Assembly: GCF_001887355.1 (NCBI RefSeq)
Contig: NZ_MPIN01000010.1
Span: 2,878-66,877 of the forward strand
Length of the DNA stretch: 64,000 bases
DNA from: Cystobacter ferrugineus
GTDB taxonomy: Bacteria > Myxococcota > Myxococcia > Myxococcales > Myxococcaceae
Direction: 5' to 3'
Below the pieces are notes generated by a model, which saw nothing but the letters and a program-made list of their open reading frames with translations, made no database searches and was not told the DNA's origin. The translations under genes were made by a program, and so were the position numbers. Shown here in pieces: positions 8,922-19,230 of this stretch (positions are counted from its first letter, which is position 1; each line of letters starts with the position of its first letter).

Positions 8922-10406
8922 TCAGCGCCCGGAGGCGGGCCCCTCCCGCAAGGCTTCCTGGAGCAGCGTCTGGGCATCCAGCCCCGTGCGCCGCACCTCG
9001 CTCGCCCGCCCGAAGGCCTCCTTGTACCCTCCCGCCGCGAAGGCCTGGAAATCCGTCGTCGCCACCCGGTAGCGCCCCTCGGGCCGCACGGGCTCCTCGC
9101 CCGCCCCCGGGTCCGCCGCGTCCCGCAGCACCCTCAAGTCCTCCACCCGCCCCTCGCGCACCCGGTAGCTCACCCCACTGCGCTGGCTATAGCCGTCCGT
9201 CCCCCGCTTCGACTCGCTCAGCGCCACCCAGTCCGCCAGCTCCTCCCCCGTCATCTCCGCCGTCACCAGCTCGTTGCGGTAGGGAAACGCCCCCTCGAAC
9301 TCCTCCCGCGTCACCTCGCCCGCGGGCAGCCCCGCCCGAAACCCCGCCGCCATCGCGAAGAAGGCCCGCGCCCCCGCCGCCCGCCGCCACACCTCCGTCG
9401 CCCAGGTGCCCACCTCCGCCTCGCCCGTCGTGAGCCCCTCGTCCCGCAGAGGCCTCGGCAGCCGACCCACCTCCGCGAAGCGCTCCGGCCGCTTCTGCCT
9501 CAACGCGCGCCCCAGCGCCTCCACCCGCGCCGCCGTCTCCGCGTCCTCCGGCCTCGTCCCATCCAGCTTCACCAGGCCCCCCTCCACCCCCACCAGCCTC
9601 CGGCCCTGGAAGCGCAGCCGCACCTCGGACAGGTACGCCAGGTATTGGTAGGAAGACACGGTGTACGTGCTCGTCCCCGGCACCACCCGCAGCTCCTCCC
9701 GCGCATGCGAGTGCGAGCCGAGGATGAGATCAATCCCCGGCACCGCCCGCGCGAGCGCCTCGTCGTCCTCACGCAGTTGATGGCCGATGAGCACCACGGC
9801 GTCCACGTGCTCGCGCTCGCGCAAGGCGCCCACCACCTCCCGCGCCGCCTCCGTCGCGTCCGTCCACCGCGTCCCCACCGGCAGCCGCTCCGCCTTCACC
9901 AGCCGCTGCATGTCCGGCCCCGCCACCGCGAAGAAGCCCAGCCGCACGCCCCCCACCTCCCGCACGAGGTAGGGCCGCCCCTCCACCTGGAAGTGGGGCA
10001 CGCCGTCCGCTCCCACCAGGTTCGCGCACAACACCGGGTAGTCCACCGCCGCCCGGCAGCGCGCGAACGCCTCCGCCCCGTAGTCCAGGTCGTGGTTGCC
10101 CAGGGCCATCATGTCCACCAGCCCGTTGAACCACGGCCATTCCACGCACCCGTACTCGTCACTCCACACGGGCACGCCCTTGTTCACCCAGTCGCCCCCG
10201 GACACCCCCAGCGTGTCCGGCCTCGCCTTCGCCGCCCGGAAGTACGCGAGCGCCCGCGCCACCCCACCCCGGTCCCCCTCACCCTCCGAGTAGAAGGGCT
10301 CCGCGTGCGAGTGGTAGTCCGTCATCCCCACCAGCGTCACCGTGTGCGTCGTCTGACAGGCGGGCAGGAGCAGGAGACTCGAGAGCAGAACGAGGGGCTT
10401 GTTCAT
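8922..10406 (-). CDS. 5'-nucleotidase/UshA-like metallophosphatase lipoprotein
   Basis: A 494-residue secreted metallophosphoesterase. The N-terminus MNKPLVLLSSLLLLPAC is a lipoprotein signal with lipobox LPAC. The catalytic domain starts at GMTDYHSH and contains the metal motifs SGGDW, ALGNHDLDYG, GH and LGSHSHARE. The C-terminal half has 5'-nucleotidase-domain features: a new-substrate loop around AMAAGFRAGLPAGEVTREEFEGAFPYRNELV and YRVATTDFQAFAAGG. Homologues hydrolyse nucleotides or related phosphoesters in the periplasm, supplying phosphate or nucleosides. The reading frame is open upstream with no stop, merging with the coiled-coil relic at 10407-10841. The lipobox makes an independent start at 10406 far more likely than a fusion. 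The exact substrate is unknown. Confidence 0.85.
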   Translation of the reverse strand: MNKPLVLLSSLLLLPACQTTHTVTLVGMTDYHSHAEPFYSEGEGDRGGVARALAYFRAAKARPDTLGVSGGDWVNKGVPVWSDEYGCVEWPWFNGLVDMMALGNHDLDYGAEAFARCRAAVDYPVLCANLVGADGVPHFQVEGRPYLVREVGGVRLGFFAVAGPDMQRLVKAERLPVGTRWTDATEAAREVVGALREREHVDAVVLIGHQLREDDEALARAVPGIDLILGSHSHAREELRVVPGTSTYTVSSYQYLAYLSEVRLRFQGRRLVGVEGGLVKLDGTRPEDAETAARVEALGRALRQKRPERFAEVGRLPRPLRDEGLTTGEAEVGTWATEVWRRAAGARAFFAMAAGFRAGLPAGEVTREEFEGAFPYRNELVTAEMTGEELADWVALSESKRGTDGYSQRSGVSYRVREGRVEDLRVLRDAADPGAGEEPVRPEGRYRVATTDFQAFAAGGYKEAFGRASEVRRTGLDAQTLLQEALREGPASGR

Positions 10407-10841
10407 GCGCGCCCCATCACACCCCCTCCCCGCCACGTCAAGCCGCCCTCCCCCACGCCAGGGGGGAGTCCCTCGCCGCAATCGCTCCAACTCGGCTCGG
10501 AGTTGCTCCACCTCGCGCTGCGCTTCCCGGCGCAACCGGGCCTCCTCGTCCGCGCGCCGTGCCTCTTCGTCCGCGCGCTGCCGCAGTTCCTCCGTCAATT
10601 GCTCCAGACGGGCGAGTTCCTCCTCGGGCTCCAGCATCTCCCGCCCGGAGTAGACTCCAGGCAGCGCCTCCACCACCCGCGCCCGCTCCTCCGGACTCAT
10701 CGCGTCCCACTCCCGCTGCGTGGGTGCCCGGGGATATCTGTCCGCCTTGCCGGAGCGCCGCCATGCCGCCAGCCTGGGTCGCCCTCCCTCCACCGTCAAC
10801 CCGCGCCCCGCCTCCCCCGACGCCTCCCGCTCCCATGGCAT
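10407..10841 (-). pseudogene. Uma2-type protein remnant, in frame with the downstream gene
   Basis: From an ATG at 10841 (behind GGAAGGTGAG) the frame encodes about 145 residues. First comes a segment like the N-terminus of myxobacterial Uma2/DUF820 proteins (REWDAMSPEERARVVEALPG). It passes directly into a charged coiled coil (ELRQRADEEARRADEEARL) of the kind that closes Uma2 proteins. The PD-(D/E)XK-like nuclease core normally between these two parts (about 150 residues) is missing. No stop codon separates it from the metallophosphatase start at 10406. The simplest reading is an internally deleted Uma2 gene that lost its stop. Uma2 assignment is from memory of family ends and needs a profile search. 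Confidence 0.4.
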
Positions 10842-10852
10842 GTCTCACCTTC

Positions 10853-10908
10853 CAGGTCACCTGAAAGGCCCTGATACTACAGGTCACCTCCGACATGACA
10901 GGTCATCC
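10853..10908. repeat. Three CAGGTCAYCY direct repeats
   Basis: CAGGTCACCT occurs at 10853-10862 and 10880-10889, and CAGGTCATCC at 10899-10908. They lie between the DUF2378 gene stop (10930) and the Uma2-remnant start (10841), so they could be regulator half-sites for the remnant/metallophosphatase transcript. No regulator is known. Confidence 0.4.
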
Positions 10909-10929
10909 CCGGCGCGGGGACCCGGCCGC

Positions 10930-11553
10930 CTACTGCCAGGAGAGCACGTACTCGCTGTCCAACACGTCCACGCGCGAGCCCACCACCTCCACCTCGCGCG
11001 CCTTGGTGGACTCCAGCACGGCGCGCAGCAGGCCCTCGTGGAAGGCGCACGGCATGAAGTCGCGCCGCATGGTGACGCGGCCCCGGCAGAAGCCCTCCCA
11101 CGACACCGAGCGCTCCCCGTGATTCATCGCCGCCCGGTAGGCCGAGGGCAGGTTGCCCACCAGCCGCCGCGTCTCGCACCGCGACAGCAACAGCAGCGCC
11201 TTGCCCGCCGCCGACGCGAGCAGATCCGTCGCCGCCCGCTGCCCCAACAACCGCTGGGCCGCGTCCCAACCCCCACACCCCGGCGCCAGCTCCCACGCCG
11301 CCGCCGCGTTCACCCGGATGAAGGCCCCCAGCGGGTAGTTGAAGAACTCCTTGAAGCGCGGCTCGCCCCCGGCATCCACGCAGCGCAGCATCGCCGCCTC
11401 CCCCGCCCACGTGCGCACCGCGTCCAGCGTCCCCAGGAAGAGCGAGCCGCGCACGGTGTCCCCGGGAATCGACAGCGCCAGGCGCTGCGCCAGCTCCTCG
11501 GACGCATCCACCCGCACCGGGCCCACATCCACCGCACAGGCACTCGTCATCAT
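10930..11553 (-). CDS. DUF2378 (TIGR02265) myxobacterial paralogue-family protein
   Basis: A 207-residue protein that resembles the TIGR02265/DUF2378 family, expanded in Myxococcus and relatives. It shows SLFLGTLDAV near residue 40, FKEFFNYPLGAFI near 67-79 and a C-terminal beta-rich segment (DFMPCAFHEGLLRAVLEST...EVEVVGSRVDVLDSEYVLSW). Members have no established function. There is no signal peptide or membrane helix. It may be read from either of two adjacent Met codons. It stands alone, with a 331-nt intergenic stretch on one side and the CAGGTCA repeats on the other. I am moderately sure of the family and make no functional claim. Confidence 0.6.
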   Translation of the reverse strand: MMTSACAVDVGPVRVDASEELAQRLALSIPGDTVRGSLFLGTLDAVRTWAGEAAMLRCVDAGGEPRFKEFFNYPLGAFIRVNAAAAWELAPGCGGWDAAQRLLGQRAATDLLASAAGKALLLLSRCETRRLVGNLPSAYRAAMNHGERSVSWEGFCRGRVTMRRDFMPCAFHEGLLRAVLESTKAREVEVVGSRVDVLDSEYVLSWQ

Positions 11554-11884
11554 GACACCACCCCTCCCGCCAAAGGACGCCAGGCCGCACGCCTTCGACT
11601 CCCCACCCTAACCACGCCCCTTCCAACCGACAGGGGGCCCCCCTCGCTCCTCCTCGCTTTTTCCTCCCACTCCCCGTCTTCCCCTTGCCCCTCGCCCACC
11701 TCCAGCGCCCACCACGTTACACTTCGAGGAAGGCCCACCTCCTCCAGGGGTACGCTCCGAGGTGTCCTCACGGCCAGTCAGACCCTTGCCTGCCCCGGGT
11801 GTGGCCCTCTGGACAATGTTGGTCTTTCTTGATTTTTCTGGAATCACCACCCTGGTTGCACGTTCCACGCGACGGAGCCCCCGG
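11554..11884. other. Intergenic region with polypyrimidine tract
   Basis: This 331-bp stretch separates divergent genes. The plus strand is strongly C/T-biased over about 11600-11710. A short AT-richer patch near 11815-11850 (TTTCTTGATTTTTCTGG) may belong to the promoter of the PilZ/sigma-54 activator. I see no clean -35/-10, -24/-12 or operator palindrome. Confidence 0.4.
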
Positions 11885-13696
<1,812 letters not shown>

Positions 13697-13825
13697 CGCT
13701 CCGGGCCCACGCGCTCATGCGCTACATGACCAGACGTCATGCCACCGACAACCCGGGAGGTCCCCGGGCCGCCTGGCTTTGCATGCGTCTTCACTTCATG
13801 ACAGCGTGAACACCCCACCGTTCTC

Positions 13826-15640
13826 GTGCCCAAGCCCAAGCACATCGTCCAGACCTGGAGTTCCCTCGGCGCGGGGGCTTCGTTCGTGCTGCTGTATGGG
13901 CTCGGCACCTGGCTGGGCATGGGGCTGTCACCCCAACACGAGCAGCTCTCGGCGATCTGGCCGCCCTCGGGCGTGCTGCTCACGGCGCTGCTCCTGGCGC
14001 GCTGGCGCGACTGGCCCGTGCTGCTGCTGCTGGCCGTGCTCGTGGGGCCGTTCACGAGCATGCCCGGACACTGGCCCAACACCCGCACCCTCCTGATGTC
14101 CGCCAGCAACGGGCTGGAGGTCTTCGTCGGCGCCTTCCTCCTGCGCCGCCACGCGGGCCTCAACCCCTCGCTGGAGCGGGTGCGCGACGTGCTCGCGCTG
14201 CTGGCCGTGGCGCTCCTCAGCCCCATGCTCAGCGCCACCCCGGGCGTCACCCTGCTCGCCTTCCACGGGAAGATCGCCTGGGAGCAGTGGTGGGCGCAGT
14301 GGCGGGTGTTCTGGGTGGGCGACGCCATGGGCCTCTTGCTGGTGACGCCGCTGCTGCTCACCTGGGGCATGCGCGACCAGGTGTGCTGGACCCGCCCGCG
14401 CGCCCGGGAGTTCGCGGTGCTGCTCCTGGGGCTCGTCACCACCCTGCACCTGGGCTTTCACTGGCTCCCCCACGGCATCAGCCCCCACCACCCCATCACC
14501 TACTCCGCCTTCCCCTTCATCCTCTGGGCGGCGCTGCGCTTCGAGGCCCGGGGCACCAGCCTCGCCCTGCTCGCGCTCGCCGCGGTGTCCATCCTGCACA
14601 CCATCACCGGCAGCGGCCCCTTCGTCCTGGAAGCCCACGGCGCCGCCTCTCCCCGCGCGAGCCTCATCTACCTCCAGTCCTTCCTCGCGGTGATCGGCGC
14701 CTCGGGGCTGCTCCTGGCCGCGGCGGTGAGCGAGCTGCGGCGCGCGCGCGAGAAGAGCGAGCGGCTCAACGAGGAGCTGCGCGCGTCACTCGAGGAGCTG
14801 GCCGCCGCCCAGCGCGAGCTCGTGCACCGCGAGCGCATGGCCGCGGTGGGCGAGCTGTCCGCCAGCGTGGCCCACGAGGTGCGCAACCCCCTGGGCGTCA
14901 TCGCCAACGCCGTGGCCGCCCTCACCCGCAGCGCCCAGCCCGACACCAACAGCACCACGTGGGACTTGCTCGGCGTCATGGGCGAGGAGGTCGGGCGGTT
15001 GGATCTCCTCATCACCGGCCTGGTGGACTTCGCCCGGCCCCTGGAGCCGCACCTGCTGTCCCAGCCGCTGGGCCCGGTGGTGGAAGGAGCACTGGAGTCC
15101 GCGCTGAGCACGGAGCCCCGGCCCAGCACGCTCCAGGTGACGCGTGCGTTGGATCCCTCGCTGCCCGACGCCCCCCTGGATGCCCAGCTCCTGCACCGGG
15201 CGCTCCACAACCTCTTCCTCAACGCCCTGCAGGCCATGCCCCAGGGAGGCTCGCTCCGGGTGGAGGTGTCCCACCAGGTGAAGCCGCCGGGCCCGCCCCA
15301 CGCCCTCATCACCATCACCGACACCGGCCCGGGCATCCGCCCCGAGGTGATGCAGCGCCTCTTCGATCCCTTCTTCACCACCAAGGCCCTGGGCACCGGC
15401 CTGGGGCTGCCCATCGTGCGCGGAATCGTGGAGGCGCACCGCGGTCAGGTGGAAGTCAACAGTACCCTCGGGCAGGGCACCACCATCAGCCTGCGCCTGC
15501 CGCTGTCCTCCACCTCGCGCGGCTTCACGACGACCGGGCTGCCCGCCCAGAAGGGAAGCGAGATCCCTTCCGAGGCGGGAGCCGAGCCCCCTCCTCAGAA
15601 GGGAATGCTGTCGTCGTCACCGCCGCCGCCGCCGCTGTAG
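13826..15640 (+). CDS. MASE1-domain sensor histidine kinase
   Basis: A 604-residue membrane kinase. About eight hydrophobic segments in residues 12-300 contain the MASE1 hallmark IWPPSG (44-49). A coiled coil (about 300-335) leads into HisKA with the phosphoacceptor His350 in SVAHEVRNP, then HATPase_c with the N box around LFLNALQA (463-470), DTGPGI (499-504) and GTGLGL (523-528). No receiver is attached, so it must signal to a separate response regulator. The start is a GTG; an upstream in-frame ATG at 13799 is closed by a stop after three codons, and the ribosome-binding site is weak. The last 46 nt overlap the 3' end of the convergent gene at 15595, giving a Pro-rich tail. MASE1 ligands are not known. 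Confidence 0.88.
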   Translation: MPKPKHIVQTWSSLGAGASFVLLYGLGTWLGMGLSPQHEQLSAIWPPSGVLLTALLLARWRDWPVLLLLAVLVGPFTSMPGHWPNTRTLLMSASNGLEVFVGAFLLRRHAGLNPSLERVRDVLALLAVALLSPMLSATPGVTLLAFHGKIAWEQWWAQWRVFWVGDAMGLLLVTPLLLTWGMRDQVCWTRPRAREFAVLLLGLVTTLHLGFHWLPHGISPHHPITYSAFPFILWAALRFEARGTSLALLALAAVSILHTITGSGPFVLEAHGAASPRASLIYLQSFLAVIGASGLLLAAAVSELRRAREKSERLNEELRASLEELAAAQRELVHRERMAAVGELSASVAHEVRNPLGVIANAVAALTRSAQPDTNSTTWDLLGVMGEEVGRLDLLITGLVDFARPLEPHLLSQPLGPVVEGALESALSTEPRPSTLQVTRALDPSLPDAPLDAQLLHRALHNLFLNALQAMPQGGSLRVEVSHQVKPPGPPHALITITDTGPGIRPEVMQRLFDPFFTTKALGTGLGLPIVRGIVEAHRGQVEVNSTLGQGTTISLRLPLSSTSRGFTTTGLPAQKGSEIPSEAGAEPPPQKGMLSSSPPPPPL

Positions 15641-16089
15641 TCGTCATCCCCGTGCGGCGGCGGCTCGTTCCCGCCTCCGCCGTCGCCACCGCGCTGCCGG
15701 GCGATTTCCGCCTCGATCGAGGCCAGCAGCGCGCGCTCACGGTCGTGCCAGCGCGACTTGCTCGGGTCGCCCAGCGAGCGCCGCGCGCCATTGGCGTAGT
15801 ACTCCAGGTCCTGCATGGTCGCGCCCTGGATGGGCGCCCCCTTGCTGCGGCCATAGTTGGGGAACACCGACACATCCCCGCCGCCGCCGCCGCCGCCGCC
15901 ACCGCCGCCCGAGGAATAGGCGCGCCGGGGCGCCGCCGCCGGAGCCGCGTCGGGAGACGAGCCGATGCTCAGCTCTCCCAGCCTCAACGTGAAACCCTCA
16001 CCGTTGCGGACCGCCGTCCCCACGCGCACCTGTTCCACCCGCCCATCCGGGCGCCGCACTGCCACCGTCACCGGAAACTGATCGCTCAT
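15595..16089 (-). CDS. Small protein with glycine linker and SSB-like C-terminal tip
   Basis: 164 residues. The N-terminal part (1-45) is a small beta-rich segment starting MSDQFPVTVAVRRPDGR. A run of 11 glycines (61-71, coded by a CCG/CCA repeat) leads to a compact domain at about 75-132 with FPNYGRSKGAPI, DLEYYANGARRSL and RERALLASIEAEIARQ. Similar modules (PFGKxKGxP followed by DPSKxRF) occur in exonuclease- or phage recombination-associated proteins. The protein ends GGGGGDDDSIPF after a Gly/Asp-rich linker. That tip closely resembles the DDDIPF peptide by which SSB recruits repair proteins, but I see no OB-fold SSB domain. It is convergent with and overlaps the MASE1 kinase. A role at single-stranded DNA is inference. 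Confidence 0.6.
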   Translation of the reverse strand: MSDQFPVTVAVRRPDGRVEQVRVGTAVRNGEGFTLRLGELSIGSSPDAAPAAAPRRAYSSGGGGGGGGGGGDVSVFPNYGRSKGAPIQGATMQDLEYYANGARRSLGDPSKSRWHDRERALLASIEAEIARQRGGDGGGGNEPPPHGDDDYSGGGGGDDDSIPF

Positions 16090-16179
16090 GCCCGCCGGAA
16101 ATCACCCCTGGAGCGAGGTGTCAATGACTCGCCAGGGGGGCGATCCCCTCGCCACCCCCGCCGCCGGGCATCCACACGC

Positions 16180-16986
16180 TCAGTGCAGCGGCGCGACCGC
16201 GTCCTTGGCGCCCTTCTTGCGCACCCACACCTTGGGCTTGGGCGGCTCGGGACGCACGGGCGTAGGAGCGGGAGCGGGCGTGGCGGCCTCCCCGCGCGCC
16301 TTCGAGGCCGCGCGGCCCCGGGGCAGCACCACCTCCGCCACGGACTGGGCCGGAGCATCGTCCACCCAGTTCGCCGGCCGCCGGCCGCTCTTCACCAGCA
16401 GACGCAGCTTCTGGTAGTGCGCCGAGCAATAACCCTTCGAGCGCGCCGGACGCTTGCACCCGATGACGGCGCAGCGACGGCCGCCCTCGCTCACGCGCGC
16501 GCTCGGGGTCTCGGCGGCGGCCTTGGCGGGAGGACGGCCCCGGGGCGCCGGCGCCGGCGCGGGGCTCGTGGGCTCGAGCCGGTAGACGGGCGCCGCGGTC
16601 GGCAGCGCATAGCGGCTCGTGGGATAGGACAGCGGAGGCCGGGCGGGGGACGACGGAGCCGCGGGAGGAGGCGGAGGCGTGGCGGCCTGCCGGGGAGCGG
16701 CCTGCCGGGGGGCGGCCTGCCGGGGGGCAGGCGCCGGGGCGGGCGCGGGGGCGGGCGGGGGGGCCGCCGGCCGTCCCCGGCCCTGAATGGGAAGTCCAAT
16801 GCCCGGCAGCGCCATCTGCAACGTCTGCATCCGCGTGGCCAGGGGCGCCAGCCGGTGGATGATGTCCACGATCTCGGCGATGACGCCCAGGCGCTCATCC
16901 ATGCGCACGATGGCCTTGTGCATTGGCGCCAGGCGGGTCTTCAGCTCCGCCTGCACCATTTCCCGCAACGGTTTCTCGATCGACAT
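16180..16986 (-). CDS. AT-hook-like / C-x4-C-x9-C-x2-H zinc-finger protein (paralogue 1)
   Basis: 268 residues. A helical N-terminus (1-60, MSIEKPLREMVQAEL...) is followed by a Pro/Ala-rich linker with APRQA tandem repeats (87-101). AT-hook-like basic patches lie at GRGRP (69-73), RGRPP (149-153) and PRGR (222-225). A putative zinc site uses Cys172, Cys177, Cys187 and His190 in CAVIGCKRPARSKGYCSAH. The tail is Lys/Pro-rich. The same architecture occurs at 62268-62822. A DNA-binding, chromatin-like role is inferred from the hooks; no specific function is known. It is divergent from transketolase with a 153-bp gap. Confidence 0.65.
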   Translation of the reverse strand: MSIEKPLREMVQAELKTRLAPMHKAIVRMDERLGVIAEIVDIIHRLAPLATRMQTLQMALPGIGLPIQGRGRPAAPPPAPAPAPAPAPRQAAPRQAAPRQAATPPPPPAAPSSPARPPLSYPTSRYALPTAAPVYRLEPTSPAPAPAPRGRPPAKAAAETPSARVSEGGRRCAVIGCKRPARSKGYCSAHYQKLRLLVKSGRRPANWVDDAPAQSVAEVVLPRGRAASKARGEAATPAPAPTPVRPEPPKPKVWVRKKGAKDAVAPLH

Positions 16987-17139
16987 ACACGCCCATATGC
17001 CACCCCGGCGGCCCCACCGCCAGTCCGACCCGTCTTCTCCGGTCACTCTGTCGACCCCGGCACGCCCTCCGGGCGAATCCTGCGGCGTCTTCCCCCCTCT
17101 TGGGGCATGGTCCTGGCCCAAATTCAGGAGTCCCAAGAC

Positions 17140-19194
17140 ATGCCACACGATCCTACTGATTGGCTTTGCATCAATACCATCCGCACCCTCGCCATGGACG
17201 CGGTGGAGCAGGCCCACTCGGGCCACCCGGGCGCGCCCATGGCGCTCGCCCCCGTGGCCTACCAGCTCTGGCAGCAGGAGCTGCGCTACGATCCCACCCA
17301 GCCCGTCTGGCCCAACCGCGACCGCTTCGTGCTCTCCAACGGGCACGCCTCCATGCTCCTCTACGCGCTCCTGCACCTCACGGGCGTGCGCCGCGTCACC
17401 GGCGAGGACGCCGTGTCGCAGGAAGTGGCCGTCTCGATCGAGGACATCAAGAAGTTCCGCCAGCTCGACAGTTCCACCCCCGGCCACCCCGAGTACCGCT
17501 GGACGAGCGGCGTGGAGACCACCACTGGCCCCCTCGGCCAGGGCGTCGCCAACTCGGTGGGCATGGCCATGGCCAGCCAGTGGCTCGCCAACCACTTCAA
17601 CCGCCCGGGCTTCGAGCTGTTCGACTACGACGTGTGGGCCATCTGCGGCGACGGCGACCTGATGGAGGGCGTGGCCAGCGAGGCCGCCTCCATGGCCGGC
17701 CACCTGAAGCTGTCCAACCTGTGCTGGATCTACGACAGCAACCACATCAGCATCGACGGCAGCACGGAGCTGGCCTTCACCGAGGACGTGGGCCGGCGCT
17801 TCGAGGCCTATGGCTGGCGCGTGCTGCGCGTGGCGGACGCCAATGACCTGGAGGCGCTCTCCAGCGCCTTCCGCGCCTTCAAGCAGGAGCGCGGCCAGCC
17901 CACGCTCATCATCGTGCACTCGCTGATTGGCTTTGGCGCGCCCAAGAAGCAGGGCACCGCGAGCGCCCACGGCGAGGCGCTGGGCGAGGCGGAAATCAAG
18001 GGCGCCAAGAAGAACTACGGCTGGCCCGAGGACGCGAAGTTCCTCGTGCCCGACGGCGTGCGCGAGCGCTTCGCGCAAGGCGTGGGCGCGCGGGGCCACA
18101 AGCTGCGCACCGAGTGGGAGGCGAAGCTCGCCGAGTACAAGAAGCAGCACCCGGAGCAGGCCGAGCAGCTCCAGCGCATGCAGCGGCGCGAGCTGCCCGA
18201 GGGCTGGGACAAGGAGCTGCCCACCTTCCCCGCGGACGCCAAGGGCGTGGCCTCGCGCGAGTCCAGCGGCAAGGTGCTCAACGCCCTGGCGAAGAACTAC
18301 CCGTGGCTGGTGGGTGGCTCGGCGGACCTGAACCCGTCCACCAAGACGTACCTGACGTTCTCCGGCCCCATGCGGCCCGGGGACCTGTCCGGGCGCAACA
18401 TCCACTACGGGGTGCGCGAGCACGCCATGGGCGCCATCACCAACGGCCTCGCCCTCAGCCGGCTGCGCGCCTACAGCGCCACCTTCTTCATCTTCAGCGA
18501 CTACGAGCGGCCCGCCATCCGCCTGTCGGCCATCATGGAGATTCCCTCCATCCACATCTTCACCCACGACTCCATCGGCGTGGGCGAGGACGGCCCCACG
18601 CACCAGCCCGTCGAGCAGCTCGCCAGCCTGCGCGCCATTCCCGGCCTCATCGTGCTGCGCCCCGGCGACGCCAACGAGGTGACCGAGGCGTGGCGCGTCA
18701 TCGCCCCGCTCACGCACCAGCCCGTGGTGCTCGTGCTCACGCGCCAGGCGCTGCCCACGTTGGATCGCACGAAGTACGCCCCGGCCTCGGGGCTGGCCAA
18801 GGGCGCCTACATCCTCGCCGACAGCGAGGGCACGCCCGAGGTCATCCTCATCGGCACGGGCAGCGAGGTGCACCTGTGCGTGGAGGCGTACGAGAAGCTC
18901 AAGAGCGAGGGCATCAAGGCGCGCGTGGTGAGCATGCCCTCGTGGGAGCTGTTCGAGCAGCAGGACGAGGCGTACCGGGAGAAGGTGCTGCCCCGCGCCG
19001 TCACCGCGCGCGTGGCGGTGGAGCAGGGCGCGGCGTTCGGCTGGGAGCGCTGGGTGGGCCTGAGCGGCAAGGTCATTGGCATGCGTACCTTCGGCGCGTC
19101 CGCCCCGCTGAAGAACCTGCTGCAGAAGTTTGGCTTCAGCACGGAGAAGGTCCTCGAGGCCGCCCGTGAGGTGCTGAAGTCGGCGAAGCAGTAG
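17140..19194 (+). CDS. tkt: Transketolase
   Basis: 684 residues, the usual transketolase length. It transfers two-carbon ketol units between sugar phosphates using thiamine diphosphate, linking the pentose phosphate pathway to glycolysis. Visible motifs are SGHPGAPM near the N-terminus, the ThDP/metal site GDGDLMEG continuing to YDSNHISIDG, the catalytic Glu in GVREHAMG, and the transketolase signature GVGEDGPTHQPVEQLASLR. The ATG at 17140 follows CAGGAG with 10-nt spacing. The open frame continues far upstream on the same strand, but that part is antisense to other genes and has no family similarity. A GC-rich hairpin follows the stop. Confidence 0.95.
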   Translation: MPHDPTDWLCINTIRTLAMDAVEQAHSGHPGAPMALAPVAYQLWQQELRYDPTQPVWPNRDRFVLSNGHASMLLYALLHLTGVRRVTGEDAVSQEVAVSIEDIKKFRQLDSSTPGHPEYRWTSGVETTTGPLGQGVANSVGMAMASQWLANHFNRPGFELFDYDVWAICGDGDLMEGVASEAASMAGHLKLSNLCWIYDSNHISIDGSTELAFTEDVGRRFEAYGWRVLRVADANDLEALSSAFRAFKQERGQPTLIIVHSLIGFGAPKKQGTASAHGEALGEAEIKGAKKNYGWPEDAKFLVPDGVRERFAQGVGARGHKLRTEWEAKLAEYKKQHPEQAEQLQRMQRRELPEGWDKELPTFPADAKGVASRESSGKVLNALAKNYPWLVGGSADLNPSTKTYLTFSGPMRPGDLSGRNIHYGVREHAMGAITNGLALSRLRAYSATFFIFSDYERPAIRLSAIMEIPSIHIFTHDSIGVGEDGPTHQPVEQLASLRAIPGLIVLRPGDANEVTEAWRVIAPLTHQPVVLVLTRQALPTLDRTKYAPASGLAKGAYILADSEGTPEVILIGTGSEVHLCVEAYEKLKSEGIKARVVSMPSWELFEQQDEAYREKVLPRAVTARVAVEQGAAFGWERWVGLSGKVIGMRTFGASAPLKNLLQKFGFSTEKVLEAAREVLKSAKQ

Positions 19195-19201
19195 TTCCCC
19201 A

Positions 19202-19230
19202 GGGCCGCGGGGCTCCTCCCCCCGCGGCCC
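19202..19230 (+). terminator. GC-rich terminator hairpin after transketolase
   Basis: GGGCCGCGGGG (19202-19212) pairs with CCCCGCGGCCC (19220-19230) around a short loop, starting 8 nt after the tkt stop codon. There is no U tract, common in very GC-rich genomes. Confidence 0.55.

Noticed and set aside
13770-13785. TGGCTTTGCAT as a sigma-54 promoter before the MASE1 kinase
   Set aside because: GG and GC are only 4 nt apart, not 10. The same string occurs within transketolase codons at about 17160.
15880-15911. CCG/CCA trinucleotide run
   Set aside because: It encodes the glycine linker of the SSB-tail protein; ordinary low-complexity coding repeat, not a separate element.
14287-19194. A 1635-codon open frame on the plus strand
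   Set aside because: Only the part from 17140 (transketolase) has family motifs. The rest is antisense or out of frame with the MASE1 kinase and two minus-strand genes, an effect of high GC.
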